From Brevibacillus laterosporus (GTDB taxonomy: Bacteria; Bacillota; Bacilli; Brevibacillales; Brevibacillaceae): a stretch of 64,000 nt of DNA. The number at the start of each line of letters is the position of its first letter. The stretch's first letter is position 1. This document shows, in pieces, positions 27,188-35,178 of the stretch. Under the pieces are notes generated by a model. That model searched no databases. It was given only the letters and a program-made list of their open reading frames with translations, and was not told the DNA's origin. The DNA is taken from positions 1 through 64,000 of the forward strand of contig NZ_JAUKFY010000018.1 in NCBI RefSeq assembly GCF_030489605.1, written 5' to 3'. The translations under genes were made by a program, and so were the position numbers.

Positions 27188-27436
27188 ATGAAAGCTTTAG
27201 TCGAATTTTGTTCAAGCAATGTCATTTCTTATACCAAAACAGTCATGGATGCACTAGAAAATGATCCTGATTTGGATGTGGATGTGGTGGAATATGGCTG
27301 TTTAGGACACTGTGGCGAATGCTACATGCAACCATTTGCACTAGTTAATGGAGATTTCGTCACAGCGGAAACGACGGATTCGCTTTTGACATTAATTAAA
27401 GAAAAAATACAGGAATTTGTTCAGGAATGGCAATAA
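27188..27436 (+). CDS. yuzB: YuzB-family protein (DUF1450)
   Basis: An 82-residue thioredoxin-fold-like protein. Cysteines occur as CSSN near the N-terminus and CLGHCGECYMQPFA in the middle, matching DUF1450. The arrangement resembles a 2Fe-2S thioredoxin-like ferredoxin, but that is inference. Divergent from yutJ as in B. subtilis. AGGAGGGGCCC ribosome site. Confidence 0.88.
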   Translation: MKALVEFCSSNVISYTKTVMDALENDPDLDVDVVEYGCLGHCGECYMQPFALVNGDFVTAETTDSLLTLIKEKIQEFVQEWQ

Positions 27437-27458
27437 TCGGGCGAGGAAAGTCCATTAA

Positions 27459-27520
27459 AAAGAAGAACGCTTGTTGAGAAGTCCACTTCAGTGGCCACCT
27501 TCAATCAAGCGTTCTTCTTT
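27459..27520. terminator. bidirectional terminator yuzB / mqnE
   Basis: AAAGAAGAACGCTTG / CAAGCGTTCTTCTTT fifteen-base perfect arms between convergent genes. Confidence 0.9.
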
Positions 27521-27521
27521 A

Positions 27522-28625
27522 TTAGTACTCTTTAATCACGTTATAGTGCGTGTCGCGTTCTACAGCAATTTTACCTGCACCTTTAATTAACCAGATCAGG
27601 TCTTCCTTGGTGATCCCTTGGTCAGATAAAGCACCAGCAGCATGGCTGATACGTTCTTCTACCAGGGTGCCGTGGGCGTCTGAGGCACCAGCACGTAAAG
27701 CTAGCTGGGTTAATTGTGTACCGATATTAATAAAGTAGGCTTTAATATGATCTACATTATCTACCATAAGACGGCTAATCGCAATCGTTTTGATGTCGTC
27801 CATCGCAGAAGTACGGCGTCTAATACCCGCTGTAGCTTTCATTGGTTGGACCGCTAAAGGAATGAAGACCTGGAATCCATTTGTCTCGTCCTGTAATTCA
27901 CGGATACGCGACATGTGAATTAAACGCTCTTCTTTCGTTTCAATGGAGCCGTATAGCATTGTACATGGGGTCAGCATACCGAGTCCATGGGCTGTACGGT
28001 GTGCAAGCAACCAATCGTCTGTGCTTGCTTTATCAGGACTCATTTTAAGACGGTATCGCTCCGTTAAAATTTCGGCCCCGCCACCTGTCAAACTCTCAAG
28101 ACCTGCATTCATCAATTCTTTCAGCACTTCTTCCATGCTGATGCCAGCTATACGGCTAAAAAATTCAATTTCTGCTCCGGTATAGGCTTTGAGTGCAACA
28201 TCTGGATATGCCTTCTTTAAGGTGCGAAGTGTGTCGACATAGTAGTCAAAAGGAACATGATTGTTATGACCACCAACGATGTGGAACTCACGAATGCCAT
28301 CATTAAAACGAGTTCCTACATAGTGAAGCAATTCTTCTGAACTCATCGTGTAAGCGCCCTCTTGATCCTGATCGCGGCGGAAACCACAAAAGCGGCATTT
28401 AGCTTCACATACATTGGTCGGATTAATATACATATTTTGAACAAAGTAAACTCTATTTCCATTTATACGCTCGTTCACCAAATTAGCCAGTTGAGCAATA
28501 CTAAACACATCGTCTGATTCGTAAAGGGCTAGACCATCTTCTATGGTAAGACGCTCTCGATGTAAGACTTTTTCAGCAATCGATTGCAGCGTTTTATCTT
28601 GCGAAGCTATTGTTAGCAAGGACAT
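27522..28625 (-). CDS. mqnE: aminodeoxyfutalosine synthase MqnE
   Basis: A 367-residue radical-SAM enzyme joining 3-[(1-carboxyvinyl)oxy]benzoate to SAM-derived adenosyl radical in the futalosine menaquinone pathway. The cluster motif is CEAKCRFC (CX3CX2C), followed by GFRRDQDQEGAYTMS. EFHIVGGHNNHVPFDYY and GGGAEILTERYR are typical of MqnE rather than MqnC. The CAGGAG ribosome site decides for the ATG at 28625 rather than one 54 bases upstream. mqnA, mqnC and mqnD are not in the window. Its presence argues that the organism makes menaquinone by futalosine. Confidence 0.92.
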   Translation of the reverse strand: MSLLTIASQDKTLQSIAEKVLHRERLTIEDGLALYESDDVFSIAQLANLVNERINGNRVYFVQNMYINPTNVCEAKCRFCGFRRDQDQEGAYTMSSEELLHYVGTRFNDGIREFHIVGGHNNHVPFDYYVDTLRTLKKAYPDVALKAYTGAEIEFFSRIAGISMEEVLKELMNAGLESLTGGGAEILTERYRLKMSPDKASTDDWLLAHRTAHGLGMLTPCTMLYGSIETKEERLIHMSRIRELQDETNGFQVFIPLAVQPMKATAGIRRRTSAMDDIKTIAISRLMVDNVDHIKAYFINIGTQLTQLALRAGASDAHGTLVEERISHAAGALSDQGITKEDLIWLIKGAGKIAVERDTHYNVIKEY

Positions 28626-28870
28626 ATTTTCAACTCCTGAATAATTATATAATACACAATCCAATGATCGTTCCATCAATTAAAGTATCTCTATTATAAG
28701 CTTCTTTGATAAATGCAACAACCTTCTAAGTTTTTACTGTGACAAGTTAAAAACTTGACAAGAACACACAAAATTGTACAAAATATACAGAACAAATAGT
28801 GACTTTTGTTTGCAGAGGGTTTTATTCTAAAGTAAAATGTGAGATATAGCTACATGAGGGGGGAGAGAAA

Positions 28871-29086
28871 ATGCGGGAACAATTACTCGAGAAAATGGAA
28901 CTCCTTCGCCAACAGATGGTAGAAATTGGGACTCAATATGGGTTACATCACCCAGAGGTATTACGTTGTAGCCGGGAAATTGATTTGTTACACAACCAGC
29001 TTTTACAAATGGAAAAAGAAGTAACCTTCTGCAATGATAAGCCTTTCCACCTTCATATATTTGAGAATCGAACCTATTTCGCTTGA
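28871..29086 (+). CDS. Spo0E-like sporulation regulatory protein
   Basis: A 71-residue helical hairpin protein. The Spo0E motif SxELDxLI appears as SREIDLLHNQL, with a Q/E-rich helix before it. Family members dephosphorylate Spo0A~P and so delay sporulation. A GGGGGGAGAG ribosome site precedes the ATG. A CFC-like cysteine near the C-terminus is not typical. Short but well supported by the motif. Confidence 0.82.
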   Translation: MREQLLEKMELLRQQMVEIGTQYGLHHPEVLRCSREIDLLHNQLLQMEKEVTFCNDKPFHLHIFENRTYFA

Positions 29087-29205
29087 GGTTTACACTATAC
29101 ACTTCATGGACGGCGTCTTACAGGCGTTGTCTTTTTATTTCACTTTGTTTTCGAAAATTCTTACTTGGAGAAGTGCATCGTTACCTTGTTGCACTATCTA
29201 ATTCT

Positions 29206-29235
29206 TTGTATACTTAAGGGAAGCTGTTTTATAAT
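29206..29235 (+). promoter_or_regulatory. sigma-A-like promoter of yutM
   Basis: TTGTAT (29206-29211), 18-base spacer, TATAAT (29230-29235), about 42 bases before the start codon. Confidence 0.55.
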
Positions 29236-29277
29236 AAAAAACAGGATGTTATCATTGTTGATCGAGGAGGGAATAGC

Positions 29278-29634
29278 ATGATCAACTTCACACCTCAAGC
29301 AAGTGCTAAAATTCGTGAATTGCTGGAAGCGGAGAATAATCCCAATATCTTTTTGCGCGTTGGCGTGAAAGAAGGCGGATGCAGCGGCTTCTCGTATGGC
29401 ATGGGAACGGATGAATCAACGAGCGAAACCGATCAGATTTTTACGTATGAGGGTTTTAAAGTAGCGGTTGATGCCGAAAGCTATAAATATATTGAAGGAC
29501 TCGTAATTGATTATAAGGAATCCATGATGGGCGGCGGATTTACGATGGAGAATCCGAATGCTGTCGCTTCTTGTGGATGTGGTGCTTCATTCCGTACGCG
29601 TGATTACGCGGGAAAAGCTGAAAAATGCGAGTAA
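29278..29634 (+). CDS. yutM: HesB/IscA-type Fe-S carrier YutM
   Basis: A 118-residue A-type carrier. The three conserved cysteines are in GGCSGFSYG and CGCGASF. It would accept and deliver Fe-S clusters to target proteins such as LipA and MqnE encoded in this window. Own promoter and terminator, so it is monocistronic. Confidence 0.93.
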   Translation: MINFTPQASAKIRELLEAENNPNIFLRVGVKEGGCSGFSYGMGTDESTSETDQIFTYEGFKVAVDAESYKYIEGLVIDYKESMMGGGFTMENPNAVASCGCGASFRTRDYAGKAEKCE

Positions 29635-29663
29635 GTGCTTTCTAATAAGCGAGCTCCGCAATC

Positions 29664-29733
29664 AGAGAGAAGGCCTTCTTGCCTTATGTAGGGGAATTCA
29701 TACATGAGCAAGAGGCTTCTCTTTATTTTTTTA
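29664..29733 (+). terminator. terminator of yutM
   Basis: AGAGAAG / CTTCTCT arms extended by CTTGC / GCAAG, with a long T-rich tail. Confidence 0.78.
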
Positions 29734-29791
29734 CTACACAAGGGAATGGAATCAAGAAGCTGTTACTTGAGTGAGAGAGGGAGGAGAATAC

Positions 29792-30535
29792 GTGGAAAGG
29801 ATAGCCGTAATCTCTGATATTCATGGAAACATACCAGCATTGGAAGCTGTGCTAAACGACATAGAGAAGCGCGGAATTAAAGAGATTTATTGCTTAGGAG
29901 ATTTGGCTGGAAAAGGACCTGAACCTGAAAAAGCGGTTGACTTGATAAGAGAAAAGTGTTCCGTTACAGTGCGCGGCAACTGGGATGACTTCATTGGAAA
30001 TCCTACAGAGGATGAGGCGTTTGTCTGGCAGCAACGCCGCTTAGGAGAAGAACGGATTCGTTATCTGAATACCCTGCCTTTTTCCTATGATTTTTGGATG
30101 AGTGGCAGATTGATTCGCTTGTTTCACGCTTCTGCCGATAGTGTCTTTCATCGTGTTCGTTTCACTGCCCCGGTGGAGGAGCGTCTGGCTATGTTCGACA
30201 ACACGGAAGCAACGGGAAAAGGAGAACATACACCTGATGTAGTCATCTACGGAGATGTGCATCATGCATTTATTCAAGGATTAAAAGCAAAATCGTTATG
30301 CAATGCGGGGAGTGTTGGAAATCCTTTGGATATGACACAGCCTTCTTATATGATATTGGAGGGTGAGCTACATAAGCGACAACCAAGCAGTTTCTCGATG
30401 TCAATTGTACGTGTTCCGTATGATGTAGAAATCGCTATTCAAGTAGCGATTGATGAGGGTCTTCCAGCAGGTGAACTAGCTGCTTATAAAAAAGAATTGC
30501 GCACCGCACGTTACAGAGGATTACCGGATGAATAA
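29792..30535 (+). CDS. metallophosphoesterase (YfcE/PrpE-like)
   Basis: A 247-residue calcineurin-type phosphoesterase. Motifs: VISDIHGN (D, H), CLGDLAGKG (GD), VRGNWDD (GNxD), IYGDVHHAF and NAGSVGNPLD near the C-terminus. The WDD in place of HD is common in this subgroup. GTG start behind GGGAGGAG at 29779; an in-frame upstream start would overlap the ribosome site. Substrate unknown: phosphodiester or protein phosphate are both possible. Confidence 0.85.
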   Translation: MERIAVISDIHGNIPALEAVLNDIEKRGIKEIYCLGDLAGKGPEPEKAVDLIREKCSVTVRGNWDDFIGNPTEDEAFVWQQRRLGEERIRYLNTLPFSYDFWMSGRLIRLFHASADSVFHRVRFTAPVEERLAMFDNTEATGKGEHTPDVVIYGDVHHAFIQGLKAKSLCNAGSVGNPLDMTQPSYMILEGELHKRQPSSFSMSIVRVPYDVEIAIQVAIDEGLPAGELAAYKKELRTARYRGLPDE

Positions 30536-30536
30536 C

Positions 30537-30574
30537 AAAAGGACCCAGGAGAGGATGTCTCTTTGGGTCCTTTT
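30537..30574. terminator. bidirectional terminator after the phosphoesterase
   Basis: AAAAGGACCCA / TGGGTCCTTTT perfect eleven-base arms between convergent genes. Confidence 0.9.
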
Positions 30575-30607
30575 AAACTATAGCTATCTATGGTCCGCGA
30601 TGACAAA

Positions 30608-31402
30608 TCATCGACGCCGCTTAATGCTGCCAAATCCCTTTTTAACCTTTGGTGGAGAATTGGTGCGCGGTCGGTCAAACATGGAGGAGTCCTTTTTGGA
30701 GGACGAAGAGCTGCCAAACCATGAACTACCTCCGCTGTCGCTTTGAGAATCTCGGATGATTTTACCCTTAGATTTCGTTGTGTCAGCATCGGATTTCTTA
30801 AAAATACTGCCGTCAGAGGAAGACGATTTTCCACTATTATCAGAAGAACGGCGTAGGATAGAACCCTTGCCTTCGGTAGTAATAGGAGCAAAGGTCTTTT
30901 TGTCTTCTTTTGTGGGAGTATGGTAATCGGTCCCTGATTTATAGATATCTCGACTAGAATAACCACGATAGTTACCTTGACCTTTGTATTTCATCGAATC
31001 AAACAGGTCACCTAATACAGAGGCTAAAAAGTAACCTTCTAGGAAAGACATATTATAATTTTTTTGAACGAATTCCTTACTATCCACTTCAATGATGGTA
31101 TCGCTCGGATTAGCTTCATCCTTTTGCAGATGATACCATTCATCGGAATAGATAAGAAACATGTGGTCTAGATCTTCCTTGGAAATTTCCTTGGGCTGTC
31201 GTTTTTCAGCCAGCTCCTTGGCAACCTCAGGAACCGTTTTGTCTGTCGCGCGATAAATGCGCGATGATTCGGCCCCGTTTTTCGTAATCTTCTCTAGTGG
31301 ATAAGATGATCCAACTGACTGATCGGCGCAACCAGCTAAGAGTCCGGCGACCAGAGAGAGGACGAGGGTTGTCTTTAAGAATTTTGACAATGCTTGCCAC
31401 AT
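30608..31402 (-). CDS. DUF4247 lipoprotein of the pspA operon
   Basis: A 264-residue lipoprotein: lipobox LLAGC around residues 21-25. The middle (residues 30-155) is the DUF4247 domain, including FVQKNYNMSFLEGYFLASVLGDLF. The C-terminal hundred residues are Ser/Lys/Gly-rich low-complexity with a GSSWFGSSSSSKKD-like patch. Last gene of the four-gene pspA operon; follows DUF4178 by 12 bases behind GGAGGGAGG. Function unknown; expected on the outer face of the membrane. Confidence 0.82.
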   Translation of the reverse strand: MWQALSKFLKTTLVLSLVAGLLAGCADQSVGSSYPLEKITKNGAESSRIYRATDKTVPEVAKELAEKRQPKEISKEDLDHMFLIYSDEWYHLQKDEANPSDTIIEVDSKEFVQKNYNMSFLEGYFLASVLGDLFDSMKYKGQGNYRGYSSRDIYKSGTDYHTPTKEDKKTFAPITTEGKGSILRRSSDNSGKSSSSDGSIFKKSDADTTKSKGKIIRDSQSDSGGSSWFGSSSSSKKDSSMFDRPRTNSPPKVKKGFGSIKRRR

Positions 31403-31414
31403 GAGGCCTCCCTC

Positions 31415-31921
31415 CTACACTCCCCGGAGTACTTTTACATCAGCGGGGATGATAAATTCTCCTTCATACAACATAAAGCGTCCGTCTTGCCATTCAATGC
31501 GCAATAGCTTGCGGTTATCGGATTGGAATTCCCAGACATATTGTTCACCATCTGAAGAAAATGGTGTTTTTCCTTGTGAAGTCATTCTTCCATCGTATTG
31601 CTCTTCCAAATGATATTCAATGTCATCTAACTCGATAATAGTAGGAACCTCATCAGGAGAGTCGAGCCGCCCATCAATTGGAGTATACAATTCATAGCTG
31701 GTTTTCTCGCGTTCTTCAATTTTCAAATAACGCAGGGTATTGCCATCCTGTAAGGTTAGCATAATTGCGTTTCGTTTCGGATTACGAGTGCGTCCTACAA
31801 CTTGGTAGGTAACGAATGAGACTTCTACAATATCGCCTGGTCCCACGGTCAGGATACTTTTTTCAACAAGAGGAGGCTCAGGCTTTTTTAGGATATTTTT
31901 AACACGTTGAAAAAAACTCAT
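31415..31921 (-). CDS. DUF4178 family protein
   Basis: A 168-residue soluble protein, beta-rich. DUF4178 landmarks: LTVGPGDIVEVSFVTYQVVGRTR and the closing IEWQDGRFMLYEGEFI. AGGAGG precedes the ATG at 31921; an in-frame ATG two codons earlier is less well placed. Lies 12 bases after DUF350. DUF4178 proteins are regularly encoded with PspA and DUF350; the role is unknown. Confidence 0.85.
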   Translation of the reverse strand: MSFFQRVKNILKKPEPPLVEKSILTVGPGDIVEVSFVTYQVVGRTRNPKRNAIMLTLQDGNTLRYLKIEEREKTSYELYTPIDGRLDSPDEVPTIIELDDIEYHLEEQYDGRMTSQGKTPFSSDGEQYVWEFQSDNRKLLRIEWQDGRFMLYEGEFIIPADVKVLRGV

Positions 31922-31933
31922 ATGCATTTCCTC

Positions 31934-32344
31934 CTACACCAGGCAAGCGGTAATAATAAAGGCGCCGGTAACATGAAGAGAGCCGGAAAAGAGCGCATGG
32001 GCTACTTTTCCTTCCTGTGTTCCTTTATTTAAGTCAAGACCTGCTATCTGGTATACGCCAAATTGAACGACTTTTTCGAGAACAAACAATAACACGAAAG
32101 ATACGACTGAAACGAGCAGTCCCTGAATTAAATCGTTAGATAAAGATAATGATTGCGATAATATATAGCCCTGAGCAAGCAGTTTCATAATAAAGCGAGT
32201 GGAGACAGCTACATTTCCTCGCTTAATCTCTTCCATGTCTTTATACTTGGTGAATAGAGTATCGATCCACATCAAGAGGCATAGCAAGAGAGCGCCTGAG
32301 GCAGTCCAGACGATCATTCGTAAAATATTCAAATCTCCGAGCAT
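31934..32344 (-). CDS. DUF350 integral membrane protein
   Basis: A 136-residue protein with four hydrophobic segments (about 8-26, 45-63, 68-90, 110-134) typical of DUF350. It has the GNVAVSTRF turn and SLHVTGAFIITACLV end. Probably forms the membrane part of the PspA system. Separated from pspA by 102 bases that contain a GC-rich hairpin (32424-32452). Confidence 0.84.
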   Translation of the reverse strand: MLGDLNILRMIVWTASGALLLCLLMWIDTLFTKYKDMEEIKRGNVAVSTRFIMKLLAQGYILSQSLSLSNDLIQGLLVSVVSFVLLFVLEKVVQFGVYQIAGLDLNKGTQEGKVAHALFSGSLHVTGAFIITACLV

Positions 32345-32446
32345 ACGAAACCTCCTTAATCATTTTGACGCATGATGCGTGTAATATCCAGTGAAAAAAC
32401 GTGGAATAAGTAACAGAAAGAAGAAAGGGGGGCCGCATAAAGCGGT

Positions 32447-33112
32447 TTACCCCTGATATTTTTTTAGTAGCGCAGCTAGTTCGTCCTCGACTGCTTTATC
32501 CTTATGCAATTGGGCAATTTCATCATCTAACGAGGTTTGTTTTTTGTAAATTTCACCGCTTGCCTCTGCTTCAGCTTCTAGTTGAAGGGCACGATCTTCC
32601 ATGCGCTTAAGGCCAGCCATCGCTGTATCACTGTTAAATCCAGCCATGCTTTTGTTGATATTTTTTTGTGCATTTGCTGCATTCACGCGAGCCACTAATG
32701 TTTCGCGTTTATTTTTCAATTCCACCACTTGCTTACGCATTTCTTCTAGCTTCAAGCGCAGGTTGTCGGCGGCTTCTTTATTTTTTGCATAGCTCGCTTT
32801 GTATTCTTCCATTTTTGCAGTAGCTGATTTTTTCTCTTCTAATGCACGACGAGCAAGATCGATATTTTGAGCTTGAGCGGCAATGTGTGCTTGCTCCTCA
32901 CGCTTTTGAACCAATGCTTCTTGTTCCTCATACAGCAGCTTGAATTTTTTTTCAAGAGCGATTTGAGCAGCTACAGCTTTCTCAGCATCCTCTAAATCCT
33001 GCTGCATATCACGCAGATATTGATCAGTCATTTTAATTGGATCTTCCGCTTTTTCAATTAGAGCATACAAATTAGACATGGTTAAATCACGAAGACGTTT
33101 AAAGAATGACAC
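32447..33112 (-). CDS. pspA: PspA/IM30 phage-shock protein
   Basis: A 221-residue coiled-coil membrane-repair protein. N-terminus SFFKRLRDLTMSNLYALIEK contains the amphipathic membrane-binding helix; AEDPIKMTDQYLRDMQQDL follows. The rest is long Ala/Glu/Lys coiled coil forming ESCRT-III-like polymers. GTG start behind AAGGAGG; an upstream in-frame ATG would add 35 non-homologous residues. Preceded by an ECF-type promoter. First gene of the operon with DUF350, DUF4178 and DUF4247. Confidence 0.92.
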   Translation of the reverse strand: MSFFKRLRDLTMSNLYALIEKAEDPIKMTDQYLRDMQQDLEDAEKAVAAQIALEKKFKLLYEEQEALVQKREEQAHIAAQAQNIDLARRALEEKKSATAKMEEYKASYAKNKEAADNLRLKLEEMRKQVVELKNKRETLVARVNAANAQKNINKSMAGFNSDTAMAGLKRMEDRALQLEAEAEASGEIYKKQTSLDDEIAQLHKDKAVEDELAALLKKYQG

Positions 33113-33188
33113 AAAGCATTCCTCCTTGTTAGTGGCAAACATATTAGTTAGGCCTATAGGCCCTAGCATTTTAGCGCTTATACTCTGT

Positions 33189-33216
33189 ATTACGTCTGTA
33201 GTCGAGAGAAGTTTCA
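33189..33216 (-). promoter_or_regulatory. ECF-type (sigma-W-like) promoter of the pspA operon
   Basis: On the minus strand: TGAAAC (33216-33211), 16-base spacer, CGTAAT (33194-33189), about 77 bases before the pspA start. Matches the TGAAAC-N16-CGTA form of sigma-W promoters; pspA is a sigma-W target in B. subtilis. Confidence 0.75.
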
Positions 33217-33339
33217 TTTAGGAAAAAAGAATTTGTTTCTCATTTGCTCAAAGCTGATGAGACGTTTACAAGAAGCCCCTACACGCTGTTCCTTTCTTAT
33301 TTTACTCGAAATGGAAGGTAAAAAAGAAGTGCAGAACAT

Positions 33340-33371
33340 AAAAAAAGGCACAAACTCATATGAGTGTGCCT
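33340..33371 (-). terminator. terminator of the zinc-ribbon-like gene
   Basis: AGGCAC / GTGCCT arms with an inner ACTCATATGAGT palindrome; on the minus strand a T tract follows. It overlaps the stop region. Confidence 0.8.
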
Positions 33372-33642
33372 ACTCTAAGTGAATCGAAGCTAAGCTTTGC
33401 TCCTGTACGGGTACTATTTTGGAGCATCCACACTCTGTACAGCTACATATATGTAAACAGAGCTGAGGAATTAAATCGGCATAGCCGTTTGATTTCTTAC
33501 TACCATCAATGGAGACATACGGACTGTAATCGCCTTGATAATCGGACAGTTTCCCTTTGTCTTGAAAATAACTACGGCAGTTGGGACAGCGTTCTAATAA
33601 TTCCCGAAATCCATTGCAAATGGGGCATATGGAGCTGTTCAT
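33370..33642 (-). CDS. small cysteine-rich (zinc ribbon-like) protein
   Basis: A 90-residue protein with CPICNG and CPNCRSYF pairs in the first 25 residues and CLHICSCTECGC in the C-terminal third, i.e. probable metal-binding knuckles. The middle SDYQGDYSPYVSIDG is conserved-looking. I recognise the type from Bacillus genomes but cannot assign a family or function. AGGAGGTGCGAT ribosome site. Its own terminator follows. Confidence 0.75.
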   Translation of the reverse strand: MNSSICPICNGFRELLERCPNCRSYFQDKGKLSDYQGDYSPYVSIDGSKKSNGYADLIPQLCLHICSCTECGCSKIVPVQEQSLASIHLE

Positions 33643-33688
33643 ATCGCACCTCCTAGAAATAGAGTGTACGAGCTGAAGAAACGTTATG

Positions 33689-33725
33689 CAAAAAACCCCC
33701 TTCTTAATGAAAAGGAAAGGGGGTT
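33689..33725 (-). terminator. terminator of yumC
   Basis: AACCCCCTT / AAGGGGGTT arms; T tract on the minus strand. Confidence 0.88.
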
Positions 33726-33785
33726 GAAAAGAAGTTTGTGAATTTACAATGTTCTGTCTATATCGGTAATCGGTTTTTGGAGTGT

Positions 33786-34790
33786 TTATAAATTCATGCT
33801 AGAGGAGTGACCCGGTTGTAGCTTGGCATTTGGATTGATATAAGCAATCGCATTGTTAACAGCCGTAGGGGCTTCACCAAACCCAACTGCAATCAGCTTG
33901 ACTTTGCCTGGGTACGTAGCAATATCGCCTGCCGCGTAAATGCCCGGAACACTTGTCTCCATTTTTGAGTTTACAACAATGGAATTCTTCTCTAGCTGAA
34001 TTCCCCAATTTTTAATTGGTCCTAAGGATGAAATGAAGCCGAAGTTCACAATGACATCATCCACTTCGATTTCAGTTACCTCTTTGCTGATGTTATGCTC
34101 AATCGTAAGGCTCGTGATTCTGCCTTGGTCTGATTTAATGGAGGATAGTTCATAAGGAGTGAGTACGTTCACCCGAGAAGCCATCATTTTCTCTACACTA
34201 TGCTCATGTGCGCGGAATTTATCGCGCCGATGAACGATATGTACTTCTTTCGCAATCGGCTCCAGCATCATTGCCCAATCAACAGCGGAATCTCCACCGC
34301 CAAATAGAACAACGCGTTTATCTTTAAAGGCGTTTAAATCAGTAACAAAATAATGTAGATTTGTTTTCTCAAAGCTCATGGAGTCGGGATGCTCCAGACG
34401 ACGAGGTTCAAACGCACCGACTCCAGCTGTAATAATAACAGCTTTTGAGTAATGCACCCCTTTGTCTGTAGTAATTTGTAAGCTTCCATCTGCTTGCTTT
34501 GCTACATCTTCAACCTTTTCCTCTAAGCAAATGGTAGGGTTAAAATGAGAGATTTGTTGCTTAAGGCCATCTACCAATTCTTGTGCGCGCACTTTTGGAA
34601 ATCCTGCTACATCATAAATATACTTTTCAGGATATAGCGCACTTAATTGTCCGCCTAATTGCGGCATGCTTTCGATGATTTTCACGCTCGCTTGACGCAT
34701 ACCGCCGTAAAAAGCCGTAAACAAACCAGCGGGACCCCCACCAATAATTGTTAGATCGTATACCTGCTCATCTCTTTTTAATGAACTCAA
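33786..34790 (-). CDS. yumC: ferredoxin/flavodoxin-NADP+ reductase YumC
   Basis: A 334-residue thioredoxin-reductase-like FNR. FAD motif [16 protein letters not shown], substrate region [17 protein letters not shown] motif [15 protein letters not shown], and [23 protein letters not shown]. It lacks the CxxC of true thioredoxin reductases, as YumC does. It exchanges electrons between NADPH and ferredoxin or flavodoxin. TTG start at 34790, because GGAGGTG precedes it; the GTG at 34814 would place that ribosome site inside the gene. Length then equals B. subtilis YumC closely. Confidence 0.92.
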   Translation of the reverse strand: MSSLKRDEQVYDLTIIGGGPAGLFTAFYGGMRQASVKIIESMPQLGGQLSALYPEKYIYDVAGFPKVRAQELVDGLKQQISHFNPTICLEEKVEDVAKQADGSLQITTDKGVHYSKAVIITAGVGAFEPRRLEHPDSMSFEKTNLHYFVTDLNAFKDKRVVLFGGGDSAVDWAMMLEPIAKEVHIVHRRDKFRAHEHSVEKMMASRVNVLTPYELSSIKSDQGRITSLTIEHNISKEVTEIEVDDVIVNFGFISSLGPIKNWGIQLEKNSIVVNSKMETSVPGIYAAGDIATYPGKVKLIAVGFGEAPTAVNNAIAYINPNAKLQPGHSSSMNL

Positions 34791-34929
34791 AGTCCCATAC
34801 ACCTCCATATTCACTATAAAAATGCTAAGCCACTTCCTATTATATACAGCCGAACACCTGAAAAAAAAGAGAAAGTATGAATCAACAACAATTTAGAGTC
34901 AAATTCGGCAATTTTGTGTCAAAAACTAC

Positions 34930-34958
34930 TTGCAAACCATGAAAAATGTCTCTATTAT
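34930..34958 (+). promoter_or_regulatory. sigma-A promoter of yumB
   Basis: TTGCAA (34930-34935), 17-base spacer, TATTAT (34953-34958). Transcription should start near 34965, giving a leader of over 200 bases. Confidence 0.65.
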
Positions 34959-34970
34959 TAGTTTGTATTG

Positions 34971-35034
34971 GTGAAATATGTGCAATTTTTCACAGATAGT
35001 TGATCTTTTTCACTGTGACATGCTTACTTTTCAC
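34971..35034 (+). repeat. phased TTTCAC repeats in yumB leader
   Basis: TTTCAC at 34988, 35008 and 35029 (20-21 base period) and the inverse GTGAAA at 34971. They begin just downstream of the predicted transcription start and lie on one helix face, as for a DNA-binding regulator. Confidence 0.5.
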
Positions 35035-35178
35035 TGTAATTATTTTAGATACCCACTATTGCAATTATTTTTTTATGATGCAGGGAACAGTATAAATACT
35101 ATCTTTTATCGTGAAAAAAAACACATGATGCAAGATGATTATTTAAAATTTGTAATGAGAGATGGAAGGAGTTTATCC

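Larger units (their letters stand above)
34791..35178. other. yumC-yumB divergent region with phased repeats
   Basis: A 388-base region containing the yumB promoter (34930-34958), a leader with three TTTCAC repeats and one inverted GTGAAA, and two GTCAAA copies further upstream (34898-34903 and 34918-34923). The long in-frame extension of yumB into this region (from 34978) is not coding-like. Confidence 0.6.

Noticed and set aside
34960-35040. Canonical Rex operator before yumB
   Set aside because: The half-sites are present but the spacing is not TTGTGAA-N6-TTCACAA.
34978-35178. Extension of yumB to an earlier ATG
   Set aside because: The added residues are Phe/Cys/His-rich and unlike NDH-2; a good ribosome site lies at the later ATG and the region looks regulatory.
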